Notes under the pieces: generated by a model
Told to the model about the DNA's origin: nothing
The model's database searches: none
Seen by the model: the letters and a program-made list of their open reading frames with translations, nothing else
In this document: positions 1-6,985 of the stretch, in pieces
Numbering within the stretch: position 1 is the stretch's first letter
How the letters are laid out: the number at the start of each line of letters is the position of its first letter
Source: an uncultured Eubacteriales bacterium
GTDB taxonomy: Bacteria > Bacillota_I > Bacilli_A > RF39 > UBA660
Direction of reading: 5' to 3'
Assembly (NCBI GenBank): GCA_905188025.1
Contig: CAJJKI010000023.1
Coordinates: 1-12,982, forward strand
Length of the DNA: 12,982 bases
Position numbers and translations under genes: made by a program

Positions 1-94
1 TCAAGATAGAACAAAATTTCTTTAAGTTTAAGAAATAGATACGGTAGCGACTATCAGAATTTAGGTCTGTGGAGTGATTGGTTACAATCTCTAA
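1..94 (+). pseudogene. tnpB: Decayed 3' end of tnpB (RNA-guided nuclease of IS605 elements)
   Basis: From position 41 one frame reads TVATIRI-stop-VCGVIGYNL-stop. This resembles the well-known TnpB C-terminal signature TVGTTEINACGD. The TAG at 62-64 falls where the family has Asn, and stops also interrupt the frames upstream (for example TAA at 23-25). A KQE-like remnant (SKKQKF) lies in another frame from 90, so both a nonsense change and a frameshift are likely. TnpB is a transposon-encoded nuclease guided by an RNA transcribed from the element's end. Here the protein end is clearly broken, although the hairpin just after it is intact. Recognition rests on a short match, so a different structured RNA is the main alternative. 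Confidence 0.5.
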
Positions 95-131
95 GAAGCA
101 GAAATTCATCACTGTGAGGTGATGAGAGCAA
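1..131 (+). mobile_element. Right-end remnant of an IS200/IS605-family element
   Basis: The segment has the look of the 3' end of a TnpB-type element: degraded codons for the tnpB C-terminus, a GAAGC box (about 95-99), then a perfect subterminal hairpin TCATCAC-TGTGAG-GTGATGA (106-125) followed by GAG. Elements of this family end in such a subterminal hairpin, and the same DNA encodes the scaffold of the guide (omega) RNA. The left part lies outside the window, so the element's length, target site and completeness cannot be judged. No tnpA is visible. The exact right boundary is inferred. The segment is visibly richer in G and C than its surroundings. Confidence 0.6.
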
Positions 132-150
132 ATTTATTTGCTTTTGTTCT
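8..150 (+). other. Hairpin-rich segment, possible structured RNA
   Basis: Several stems nest inside one long-range pairing. AGAACAAAA (8-16) complements TTTTGTTCT (142-150). Between them are ATTTCTT/AAGAAAT, GATTG-gtta-CAATC, TCATCAC/GTGATGA (106-125) and AGCAAAT-tt-ATTTGCT (127-142), the last followed by a T-rich run like a weak terminator. Part of this is expected from an omega-RNA-like transposon end. The outer 9-bp stem is AT-rich and may be chance. No known riboswitch, 6S, tmRNA or RNase P signature was recognised. Confidence 0.35.
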
Positions 151-199
151 GATAAAGATGAAGTAATATTTTAGATAGATATGGAAAAATAGAAAAAAC

Positions 200-227
200 T
201 TGCTTTATTTAGAATTTTTGATATAAT
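200..227 (+). promoter_or_regulatory. Sigma-A-type promoter of the dual-HEPN gene
   Basis: TTGCTT (200-205) and a perfect TATAAT (222-227) are separated by 16 bp. Transcription would start near 234, about 20 nt before an AAAGGGGG ribosome-binding site (242-249) placed 6 nt ahead of the ATG. The gene therefore appears to be transcribed on its own, not from the transposon remnant. Confidence 0.6.
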
Positions 228-255
228 ATTGTGTGCTTTTTAAAGGGGGAAAATT

Positions 256-1923
256 ATGGATAAAGGGGACACTATAAATAAGTATTATAATGATAGTAAA
301 TCGTTTTATGTATATTTATTGAGTAGATTGTATGGTGAGCCAAAACTAAAAGAGTATCTTACAGTAGACAATTTTAGTGTTGGGGCTTTACTGGGTACTG
401 CTAGTACAATTTTATTATATGTTAAAGAAGATATTGTAGATAAACGAAAAGTTAATGGAAAGACTAGTCATGTTTCTAATATTGTATTTTCGGAATTAGA
501 AAAGTCAGTAGAAAATATAGCTACTAAGGATGAGAATGGATATTTACTTGGTGGTAAGAGATTTGCTAATGCAAGTTTAGTAGTGGCATTTGTTAGAAAT
601 GTTATGGCGCATGGATTATATATGATAGATTATAAACATAATAAGATTATTATTAAAGATGAAGATGGTACAATTTTAATTGGTATTAATGATTTTATAA
701 AATTTGTTATGAATGGTACAGTTAGTAAAGTAGATGGTCTTTTTGATAATCAGAAGAGAAAATGTAGGGTAATTAATGAGAATTTACAACCTAATAGGAT
801 GAAGCCTCTTTCTAATGTGCGAGAATTAGAAAATATGATTAAGAATTTTTCAGTACTAGATTTTATAGCTAAGAAGAAAGATGGAAATTATATTCCTTAT
901 AATGTATCAGTAGAGATTAGTGAGACTTTTAGTAAAGTTTCTAGAATAGATGATTTAAAAGAACTTGTTAGATTAAAGAATAAATATAGTAGTGGATATG
1001 ATATTTCGTGGACTTATAAGAAAGTTAATAAGATGGAGGCTCATGAGATGGCACAAAGTATTTTTTCTAGTTTACCAAATATGGATTATTTAAAGCAAGC
1101 TTATGCAGTGGCTTTAGCGGTAAATGATAAATATATTGATTCTTCAAATGAGCGTAGATACTTGATAGGTGGAGGAGTAAATCTTTGGACATTGGGAATG
1201 ATTAATAAGCATCGTACAGTAGATGATGAGATTATTGATTCAGAATTTACGGAAAGTAAACCATTTCTTTGTGATCATAATAATTTAGGAATGGCTGCCA
1301 TTTCTATGTTTAATGCATTATTCTTATATGGACTTGATGATATATATAAGGATAATAGAGATGGATTAGATTTTAGTAGATTAGATTTATCTAAGATACA
1401 GGTAAGAGATAATCCGGTAGATTATAGTATGCTTCAGGGAATAGCTAAAGAGCTTAGTATAAAAGAGAAAGCTATTGATAAGATTGATAATAATATTAGT
1501 AAACAAAGAAGTTGTCTTAATAATTTAATGGCTCTTGGTAATACTCAAAAGATAGAAAAGATAAGTGAACTTTTGGATGAATTAGACAAGAAGAGAATGA
1601 TACTTGAAAGGGATGCTAATATGTTAGCTGATAAGTATATAGATATGTGTGTTTATTATACGAATAACCAAGATTATTTATATAATATGGGAGTTATTAC
1701 TGGTATTAGAAATGCAATTGCTCATGGAAATTATAGAATAGAGAGAGGTAATGGTAGTTTTCTTGATGCTGTAATAATATTTGATGATATATATGAAGGC
1801 GTGAATACTTTTTATGCAGAAGTTAAGATAGGAGACTTTGTTAATATGATGGATGATTCAGTACCAATGATTAGGCAATTTCTTAATGATAGTGAAGGTA
1901 AAAAGAGATCTTTAATTAATTAG
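256..1923 (+). CDS. Protein with two HEPN-type RX4H motifs, function unknown
   Basis: This 555-aa protein is not one I can name. It has two copies of the RNase-type HEPN motif RX4H: RNVMAH (R114, H119) and RNAIAH (R485, H490). Both are followed by G-x-Y-x-I and, some 10-15 residues later, a beta-like strand ending in acidic residues (IIIKDED; VIIFDD). The two ends therefore look like diverged copies of one domain. A charged helical, coiled-coil-like segment spans about 395-465. There is no signal peptide or membrane segment, so it should be cytoplasmic. HEPN proteins with intact R and H are often RNA-cleaving toxins or defence effectors, and pairs of HEPN sites form the active centre in Cas13, RnlA-like and Abi proteins; RNA cleavage here is inference. 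The ATG has a strong GGGGG-type RBS. Codon use resembles the neighbouring core genes. Its 3' end overlaps sigK by 8 bp. Confidence 0.8.
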   Translation: MDKGDTINKYYNDSKSFYVYLLSRLYGEPKLKEYLTVDNFSVGALLGTASTILLYVKEDIVDKRKVNGKTSHVSNIVFSELEKSVENIATKDENGYLLGGKRFANASLVVAFVRNVMAHGLYMIDYKHNKIIIKDEDGTILIGINDFIKFVMNGTVSKVDGLFDNQKRKCRVINENLQPNRMKPLSNVRELENMIKNFSVLDFIAKKKDGNYIPYNVSVEISETFSKVSRIDDLKELVRLKNKYSSGYDISWTYKKVNKMEAHEMAQSIFSSLPNMDYLKQAYAVALAVNDKYIDSSNERRYLIGGGVNLWTLGMINKHRTVDDEIIDSEFTESKPFLCDHNNLGMAAISMFNALFLYGLDDIYKDNRDGLDFSRLDLSKIQVRDNPVDYSMLQGIAKELSIKEKAIDKIDNNISKQRSCLNNLMALGNTQKIEKISELLDELDKKRMILERDANMLADKYIDMCVYYTNNQDYLYNMGVITGIRNAIAHGNYRIERGNGSFLDAVIIFDDIYEGVNTFYAEVKIGDFVNMMDDSVPMIRQFLNDSEGKKRSLIN

Positions 1924-1936
1924 TAAGATCTCTTTT
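1901..1936. terminator. Bidirectional intrinsic terminator between convergent genes
   Basis: A perfect 12-bp stem AAAAGAGATCTT (1901-1912) / AAGATCTCTTTT (1925-1936) with a 12-nt loop has T-rich tails in both directions. It lies inside the final codons of both convergent genes, so their stop codons sit in the loop region. One hairpin can therefore end both transcripts. Confidence 0.85.
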
Positions 1937-2620
1937 GTTTTTGATAAATTCACGAAGTATTTTAGTAGTTGCTCTTTTTTCTAGACGAGATACATAACTA
2001 CGTGAGATATTTAATTTTTTAGCAATATCTTTTTGAGTTTCTTCTTTTTTACCATTTAGACCGTAACGGGACTCAATTATTTCACGTTCTCTTTTGGTTA
2101 GTACAATGAGAAATTTATTTAATAGAGCAATATTATCATTTTTATATATTTCTTCTACAAAGTCAGTATCATTAGTTTTTAAAATATCAAGAATAGTTAT
2201 TTTGTTTCCTTCTTTATCAAAACTTATTTCTTCATACAAACTTACATTCTTGCTATTTTTTTTATCGGCACGGAAATACATGAGAATCTCATTTTCGGCG
2301 CATTTGGCAGCATATGTGGCTAGTTTTACTTTTTTGTTTTCGGAATAAGTGTCGATTCCTTTAATAAGACCAACTGTACCTATTCCTATTAAATCATCAG
2401 TATCATGACCAGTTGATTCAAATTTTTTAACAATATGCGCTACAAGACGGAGATTATGTTCAATTAGTTTGTTTCTTGCTTCTTTATCACCGGCTTTAGC
2501 TTTTTTGATATATTCATCTTCTAGTTCTTTGGGAAGTTGTTCAGGAAAGACATTGTTGGAGTAGGCTCCGGTAAAGAACATGAGATTACTAGCGAGATAA
2601 TTTAGGATATTTAGTAACAT
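1916..2620 (-). CDS. sigK: RNA polymerase sporulation sigma factor SigK
   Basis: This 234-aa sigma-70-family factor matches late mother-cell sigma-K along its length. Shared stretches include EARNKLIEHNLRLVAHIVKK (49-68, region 2), DDLIGIGTVGLIKGI (75-89), KLATYAAKCAENEILM (99-114) and the region 4 helix-turn-helix QKDIAKKLNISRSYVSRLEK (196-215). The N-terminus (1-19) is hydrophobic and precedes YSNNVFPEQL. It aligns with the B. subtilis pro-sequence, whose mature protein starts YVKNNAFPQPL, so membrane-linked processing by a SpoIVFB-type protease is likely. In the family, sigma-K directs coat and mother-cell lysis genes. The coding frame is uninterrupted, with no skin element. An AAGGAGG RBS (2625-2631) precedes the ATG. 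It is read towards the dual-HEPN gene and away from trpS. Presence of sigK implies a spore former. Confidence 0.95.
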   Translation of the reverse strand: MLLNILNYLASNLMFFTGAYSNNVFPEQLPKELEDEYIKKAKAGDKEARNKLIEHNLRLVAHIVKKFESTGHDTDDLIGIGTVGLIKGIDTYSENKKVKLATYAAKCAENEILMYFRADKKNSKNVSLYEEISFDKEGNKITILDILKTNDTDFVEEIYKNDNIALLNKFLIVLTKREREIIESRYGLNGKKEETQKDIAKKLNISRSYVSRLEKRATTKILREFIKNKRDLTN

Positions 2621-2636
2621 GATTCCTCCTTAGTAA

Positions 2637-2663
2637 AAGATATGTCTAAATATAGGGAAATAT
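2637..2663 (-). promoter_or_regulatory. Possible sigma-E-like promoter of sigK
   Basis: On the minus strand ATA (2663-2661) lies 16 bp before CATATCTT (2644-2637), close to the sigma-E pattern ATA-16/18-CATACAnT. Sigma-E control of sigK is known in B. subtilis. The weak point is the very short leader: transcription would start at about 2630, inside the RBS. In an AT-rich region such a match can be chance. Confidence 0.25.
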
Positions 2664-2686
2664 TAGGGGTAGTTGGTGATAATTTG

Positions 2687-2715
2687 TTTACTTTGAATAA
2701 AAAATAATATATAAT
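2687..2715 (+). promoter_or_regulatory. Sigma-A-type promoter of the trpS operon
   Basis: TTTACT (2687-2692) and TATAAT (2710-2715) are spaced by 17 bp. The leader is short, with an AAGGAGGGG RBS at about 2726-2734 directly ahead of the trpS ATG. There is no room for a T-box or other tRNA-sensing leader, which often controls aminoacyl-tRNA synthetase genes in Bacillota. Confidence 0.65.
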
Positions 2716-2738
2716 TTAGTATATGAAGGAGGGGTAAG

Positions 2739-3722
2739 ATGAAGAAAGTTTCACTTACAGGACTTAAACCTACGGGTAGTTTGACATTAGGTAATTATAT
2801 TGGAGCAATAAAACAAATGAAAGAGAGACAGGATGATTATATTAATTATCTTTTTGTAGCAGATTTACATGCGATAACAGTTCCTGTTGATAAAGAATTA
2901 TTGCATCAAAATATTCGTGATTTTATAGCATTATATATTGCTTGTGGGATAGATCCTAAGAAGAATATTATGTATTTACAATCTGATATTGAATATATTC
3001 CTTGTATATCTTGGTTACTTGAATGTAATACTTATTATGGAGAATTATCTAGAATGATACAGTTTAAGGAAAAGAGTAAACAAAATGCTAACTTTTCAGT
3101 GGGACTTTTGACTTATCCAGTACTTATGGCTACGGATATACTGGTTGTGGATGCTGATTATGTACCAGTGGGTGTTGATCAAAAGCAACATGTTGAGATT
3201 ACTAGAGATATAGCTATTAGATTTAATAATAAGTATGGGGATGTTTTTAAAATACCAGAAGTGATTAGTACTAAAGTGGGTACTAAGATAATGGATTTGG
3301 TTGATCCTTCAAAGAAGATGAGTAAAACAGAAGATAATCCTAAAGGGGTAATATGTTTACTTGATGATCCGGAAGTAGCTAGAAAGAAAATTATGGGAGC
3401 TACTACTGATTCTGAGATGAAAGTGAAGTTTGATCTAGAGAATAAACCAGGAATATCTAATTTGATTAATATTTATGCTGCTTTAACTGATAGGACTACT
3501 AATGAGGTAGAGATATTATTCGAAAATGCTAATTATGGATCATTTAAGAAGGCGGTAGCAGATGTAGTTTGTTCTTTTTTGAAAGAGATACAGGAAAGAT
3601 ACTGTGAGTTAATTGATAGTGAATATATAGATGAAATGTTAAGAGAGAATGCTAAACTGGTACGTGAGATGGCTCATGATAAATATGAAAAGATGAAGAA
3701 GTTGATTGGATTATATAGATAG
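2739..3722 (+). CDS. trpS: Tryptophanyl-tRNA synthetase
   Basis: This is a class I aminoacyl-tRNA synthetase that charges tRNA-Trp with tryptophan in the cytoplasm. At 327 aa it is full length (about 330 in B. subtilis). The first signature is TGSLTLGNYIG (12-22), the HIGH equivalent. VADLHAITVP (40-49), GLLTYPVLMATDIL (122-135) with the tryptophan-site Asp133, and VGVDQKQH (144-151) follow. The second signature is KMSKT (193-197), a Thr variant of KMSKS. ENKPGISNL and the C-terminal helical tRNA-binding part are present. It is the first gene of an operon with yqeG (11-nt gap), yqeH and a small NDT-like gene. The linkage to yqeGH puts tRNA charging and ribosome assembly under one promoter. 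Confidence 0.97.
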   Translation: MKKVSLTGLKPTGSLTLGNYIGAIKQMKERQDDYINYLFVADLHAITVPVDKELLHQNIRDFIALYIACGIDPKKNIMYLQSDIEYIPCISWLLECNTYYGELSRMIQFKEKSKQNANFSVGLLTYPVLMATDILVVDADYVPVGVDQKQHVEITRDIAIRFNNKYGDVFKIPEVISTKVGTKIMDLVDPSKKMSKTEDNPKGVICLLDDPEVARKKIMGATTDSEMKVKFDLENKPGISNLINIYAALTDRTTNEVEILFENANYGSFKKAVADVVCSFLKEIQERYCELIDSEYIDEMLRENAKLVREMAHDKYEKMKKLIGLYR

Positions 3723-3733
3723 GAGAGGATATA

Positions 3734-4258
3734 ATGAATAATTTTATTCCAGATATGTATCAAAAAAGTATATATCATATAGATTATGATAAGTTACAGG
3801 AAGATGGGATTAAGTGTATTTTATTTGATCTAGATAATACTTGTGTGCCTTATAAAGATAAGGTTCCTAATAAGAAGTTATGTGATTTAATAGAAACACT
3901 TAAAGATATGGATTTTAAGGTTATTATATTTTCTAACTCTCCAAGAAAAAGAATTAAACCATTTAAAGATAAACTTAATATAGATGCATTAGCTAGTGCA
4001 AGGAAACCTAGAAAGGAAAGTTTTCTTAAGATAATGAAGTTATTTGGATACAATTTATCAGAAATAGCTATTATAGGTGATCAGTTATATACAGATATAT
4101 TAGGAGGAAATAGGGTAGGTATTAAAACTATTTTAGTTAATCCGATGAGTAAAGATGATATGATATTTACAAAGTTAGTATTTAGACCATTAGAGAAGAT
4201 GAAATTTAAAGAATTAGCTAGAAAAAATATATTAGTTAAGGGGAAGTATTATGAGTAA
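3734..4258 (+). CDS. yqeG: YqeG-family HAD phosphatase (class IIIA)
   Basis: This 174-aa protein matches YqeG of B. subtilis (about 172 aa). HAD motif I is FDLDNT (31-36), with nucleophile D32 and acid/base D34. Motif II is IIFSNS (64-69), the motif III lysine lies in ARKPRKESF (89-97), and motif IV is IGDQLYTDILGGNR (114-127). The substrate is not established for the family, whose gene usually sits beside yqeH, suggesting a role near ribosome assembly. A GGAGAGGATA RBS precedes the ATG. The stop overlaps the yqeH start in ATGAGTAA, so translational coupling is likely. Confidence 0.93.
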   Translation: MNNFIPDMYQKSIYHIDYDKLQEDGIKCILFDLDNTCVPYKDKVPNKKLCDLIETLKDMDFKVIIFSNSPRKRIKPFKDKLNIDALASARKPRKESFLKIMKLFGYNLSEIAIIGDQLYTDILGGNRVGIKTILVNPMSKDDMIFTKLVFRPLEKMKFKELARKNILVKGKYYE

Positions 4259-5228
4259 GAAGTGTTTGGGATGCGGAGTTATTTTGCAAGATATGGACGC
4301 TAATCAAGATGGATATGTTGAAGATATGAGTCATGATATATGTCAGAGATGCTTTATGATAAAGAATTATGGTCATAATAAAAGTATTGATAAGACTAAT
4401 GATGATTATTTAGAAATATTTGATAAGATTCATAATGATGATTTAGTGGTATATATATCTAGTTTACTTACTTTAAATTTAGATTATATTGATAGATTTA
4501 AGAATGTGATGTTGGTACTTACAAAGAGGGATGTCATTCCTAAGTCAGTTAAAGAAGGAAAGATAATTAGTTATATTCAAAAGAGATATAATAATATTAA
4601 AGATATTATGGTAGTTAGTGCTTATAAGAATTATCAAATAGATGAATTATATGATAAGTTGGTACGAGATGGTAAGAATAGAAATATTTATTTTGTAGGA
4701 ATTACTAATAGTGGGAAGAGTACTTTACTTAATGCAATGATAAAGAGTTATAATGGAGTTGAGGGAATGATTACTACGAGTAATTATCCTTCTACTACTT
4801 TAGGAATAGTAGAGGTAAAGATAGGAGATATTATTGTTAGAGATACTCCAGGAATAGTAATTGAAGATAGTATTATTAATGAACTTAATGATAAGGAAGT
4901 AAAGAAGATTAATTCAAAGAAAGAGATTAAGCCTATTACTTTTCAAATTAAGGGAAAAGGGGCTATTTTAATTGAAGAGTTGATTAGGATAGAGTATGAT
5001 ACTCAAGGATCTAGTATGACTTTTTATATGACTAATAATTTAAGTATTAAGAGTATTAGTAGAAGTAATCCTAGACTTAGAGAGGTTAATTATCAAGAAT
5101 ATAAGTTAGATAATGATAAGGATTTGGTTATTGAGGATATTGGATTTATTAAGTGTACAAAGAAGATAGATATTAGAGTGTATACGAATAGAAGAATAAA
5201 TGTTAGAGTAAGAGATAACTTGATTTAG
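4251..5228 (+). CDS. yqeH: Ribosome biogenesis GTPase YqeH
   Basis: This is a circularly permuted GTPase needed for 30S subunit maturation in B. subtilis. The N-terminus carries a zinc finger, C5-x2-C8 and C31-x2-C34. The G motifs come in permuted order: G4 TKRD (91-94), G5 SAYK (123-126), G1 GITNSGKS (150-157), a STTLG switch (181-185) and G3 DTPG (198-201). The C-terminal RNA-binding region follows. At 325 aa it is about 40 residues shorter than B. subtilis YqeH (366), mostly by compact loops; no key motif is lost. It overlaps yqeG by 8 bp. In many Bacilli aroE, yhbY and nadD follow yqeH, but here the operon turns instead to an NDT-like gene. Confidence 0.96.
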   Translation: MSKKCLGCGVILQDMDANQDGYVEDMSHDICQRCFMIKNYGHNKSIDKTNDDYLEIFDKIHNDDLVVYISSLLTLNLDYIDRFKNVMLVLTKRDVIPKSVKEGKIISYIQKRYNNIKDIMVVSAYKNYQIDELYDKLVRDGKNRNIYFVGITNSGKSTLLNAMIKSYNGVEGMITTSNYPSTTLGIVEVKIGDIIVRDTPGIVIEDSIINELNDKEVKKINSKKEIKPITFQIKGKGAILIEELIRIEYDTQGSSMTFYMTNNLSIKSISRSNPRLREVNYQEYKLDNDKDLVIEDIGFIKCTKKIDIRVYTNRRINVRVRDNLI

Positions 5229-5239
5229 GAAGTGATAGT

Positions 5240-5569
5240 GTGGTAAGAGGGTATAAGGTTATAACATTGTGTGGATCTACTAGATTTAAGAATGAATTCT
5301 TGAAGACTCAAAGAGATTTGACTTTGAAGGGGAATATAGTTATATCAGTGGGAATGTTTAGTCATGATAGCGACGATGAGATATGGAAAAATATGGATGA
5401 AGATACACTTACTAAGACAAAGGTAATGCTGGATGATATGCATAAAGCAAAGATTGATATGTCTGATGAGATATTCGTTATAAATGTTGGTGGATATATA
5501 GGAGAAAGTACTAAATCAGAAATAGAATATGCAATGAAACATGGAAAGAAAGTTAACTATTTAGAGTAG
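5240..5569 (+). CDS. Small nucleoside 2-deoxyribosyltransferase-like protein
   Basis: This 109-aa cytoplasmic protein has a Rossmann-like fold signature: ITLCGSTRF (8-16) at the N-terminus and INVGGYIGESTKSEIEYA (81-98) near the C-terminus. Both are typical of nucleoside 2-deoxyribosyltransferase and DUF4406-like small proteins. E89 and E95 sit where the family keeps acidic residues. The short length and lack of a known substrate mean the enzymatic role is uncertain; it may bind or trim nucleotides. The GTG start is supported by the AGGAAGTGAT RBS directly before it (5227-5236) and an 11-nt gap after yqeH. It appears to be the last gene of the trpS operon. Confidence 0.7.
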   Translation: MVRGYKVITLCGSTRFKNEFLKTQRDLTLKGNIVISVGMFSHDSDDEIWKNMDEDTLTKTKVMLDDMHKAKIDMSDEIFVINVGGYIGESTKSEIEYAMKHGKKVNYLE

Positions 5570-5865
5570 TTACGTGAATGAAAATATATATAATTGTATA
5601 AATTATAAGGTGACGCAAATGTGAGTTATCTTTTTTTCTTTGTGAGATGACGGGTATTTGATGAATGTTGTTTTATTAAATAGATATTTTTTATTAGGGA
5701 TATGGAGTTTTTTAGATAGGTGTTATTTTTTGAAAAACATAATTTTCCATATTTTATACATATTAGTGATATATTTTATGGATATAATTAAGAGGAGTTG
5801 TGAAAATTGTTGTTAACTTTTTGCTAAAGATATGGTATACTTTAATAGAATAGGGTGATGCTAGA
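5570..5865 (+). other. Intergenic stretch before the Abi gene
   Basis: These 296 bases are AT-rich. I see a weak dyad TATAATT-gtata-AATTATA near 5590-5608 and a T-tract at about 5630-5637, but no convincing intrinsic terminator for the trpS operon. A perfect TATAAT also occurs at 5783-5788, lacking a clear -35. No tandem stem-loop repeats of the kind seen in RNA antitoxins of Abi systems are visible. Confidence 0.5.
5813..5841 (+). promoter_or_regulatory. Extended -10 promoter of the Abi gene
   Basis: TATACT (5836-5841) is preceded by the TGn extension (TGG, 5833-5835). A partial -35 TTAACT (5813-5818) lies 17 bp upstream. The transcript would begin near 5848, so the leader is under 20 nt and the AGGGTGATG RBS (5852-5860) comes almost at once. 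The Abi gene is thus likely transcribed independently of the trpS operon. Confidence 0.5.
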
Positions 5866-6792
5866 GTGATAAAAGAATTTAAAACAATTGATCAACAAAT
5901 AGACATATTAAGAAAGAAAGGATTAATAATTGATGATGAGCAAAGAGCTTATGATATTTTACTTAAAGAAAATTATTTCTTTTTAAATGGATATAGGCAT
6001 TTGTTTATGAATTCACCATCAGATAAGACATTTATATCCGGTAGTACTTTTTCTGAGTTATATTCATTATTTTTGTTTGATAGATATTCAAGAAATATAT
6101 TTTTTAAGAATTTGTTAATTATAGAGAATAGGCTTAAGTCAGTTATTTCTTATCAAATGTCTAAAAAGTATGGATACAAAGAAAAAGATTATTTGAATGT
6201 AAGAAACTTTACGAATGATCCGGAAAAGAGAAGAAGAGTAAAGGATGTAATTGAAAAGATGAAGAGACAGATTAGAATTAATACTTCTAGACATAATGCT
6301 ACTCTTCACTATTTGAATAATTATGGATATATTCCTTTATGGATATTGGTTAAAGTTTTGTCTTTTGGAATGGTATGTGAATTGTATTCGATTTTAAAAG
6401 ATGAGGATAAGTTAGAGGTGTCTTCAGTATTTGGATTGTCAACGGAGTATTTGGATGACTTTTTGCCAATATTATCTAACTATAGAAATTTATGTGCTCA
6501 TGAAGATATAGTGTTTGATCATAAGACGGAGAGATCAATACCGGATACGGAATATCATAAAAAACTTAATATATTTAGGATGGATGATGAATATATATAT
6601 GGAAAAAATGATATATTTGCGGTTATTATTATGTTTAAGTTTTTATTGGAGGATGATGAATTTAGGTTGATGCTGAAGGAATTTAATTATGAATTTCAAG
6701 AGTTAGATGCTAGAATTGATTCTATTCCGGTAGAGAAAATTTTGGATGTGATGGGAATACCAAAGAATTTTATGGATATATTAGATATGTAG
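5866..6792 (+). CDS. Abi_2 (AbiD/AbiF-like) abortive infection protein
   Basis: This 308-aa protein has the layout of the Abi_2 family: an N-terminal QIDILRKKGLIIDDE segment (11-25), an FLNGYRHLF core (39-47), the helix IIENRLKSVISYQMSKKYG (85-103), and GYIPLWILVKVLSFG (154-168). These are followed by the HEPN motif SNYRNLCAHED with R207 and H212 (RX4H). Family members in lactococci block phage growth, and related AbiF proteins have been linked to RNA-targeting toxin-antitoxin ancestry of Cas13. RNA cleavage by this copy is inferred, not shown. It starts with GTG, supported by the AGGGTGATG RBS 5 nt upstream. It stands alone with its own promoter; no protein antitoxin gene is adjacent. Confidence 0.88.
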   Translation: MIKEFKTIDQQIDILRKKGLIIDDEQRAYDILLKENYFFLNGYRHLFMNSPSDKTFISGSTFSELYSLFLFDRYSRNIFFKNLLIIENRLKSVISYQMSKKYGYKEKDYLNVRNFTNDPEKRRRVKDVIEKMKRQIRINTSRHNATLHYLNNYGYIPLWILVKVLSFGMVCELYSILKDEDKLEVSSVFGLSTEYLDDFLPILSNYRNLCAHEDIVFDHKTERSIPDTEYHKKLNIFRMDDEYIYGKNDIFAVIIMFKFLLEDDEFRLMLKEFNYEFQELDARIDSIPVEKILDVMGIPKNFMDILDM

Positions 6793-6985
6793 TAATGTGG
6801 ATTTTTGGTATTACAATAGTGTTATATAATGATGATTTTTTGATATTTGCTCTATAAATGGCAGGTATTATGATTAAATGTTAAATTTTTGATATTTATA
6901 ATTATGTAAATGTATATTGCAATTGTATAGATTTTGGCATTTATGAATAAGAATTGTCATTAGTATTTAACTATGTTTAAGTGCT

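Noticed and set aside
40..117. Open frame reading YGSDYQNLGLW and onward to a TGA at 115-117
   Set aside because: It lacks an RBS and start, and the TnpB-like C-terminal signature lies in a different frame, so this is probably a by-product of the decayed tnpB end.
256..1923. Calling the dual-HEPN protein a Cas13
   Set aside because: Two RX4H motifs fit, but the protein is far shorter than known Cas13 proteins and no CRISPR repeats are present in the window.
2094..2348. 84-codon plus-strand ORF
   Set aside because: It is antisense to sigK, without RBS or recognisable protein; a shadow of the real gene.
5800..5853. Possible 17-codon leader peptide (GTG start, stop inside the Abi RBS)
   Set aside because: The AGAGGAG site is only 2 nt from the GTG, and the Abi promoter's -10 lies within the ORF, so the peptide would not be on that transcript.
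5570..5865. RNA antitoxin with tandem stem-loops for the Abi gene
   Set aside because: No repeated hairpins are visible in this stretch; only weak AT-rich dyads.
6793..6820. Hairpin GTAAT/ATTAC after the Abi gene as terminator
   Set aside because: The stem is short, the loop large, and no T-tract follows.
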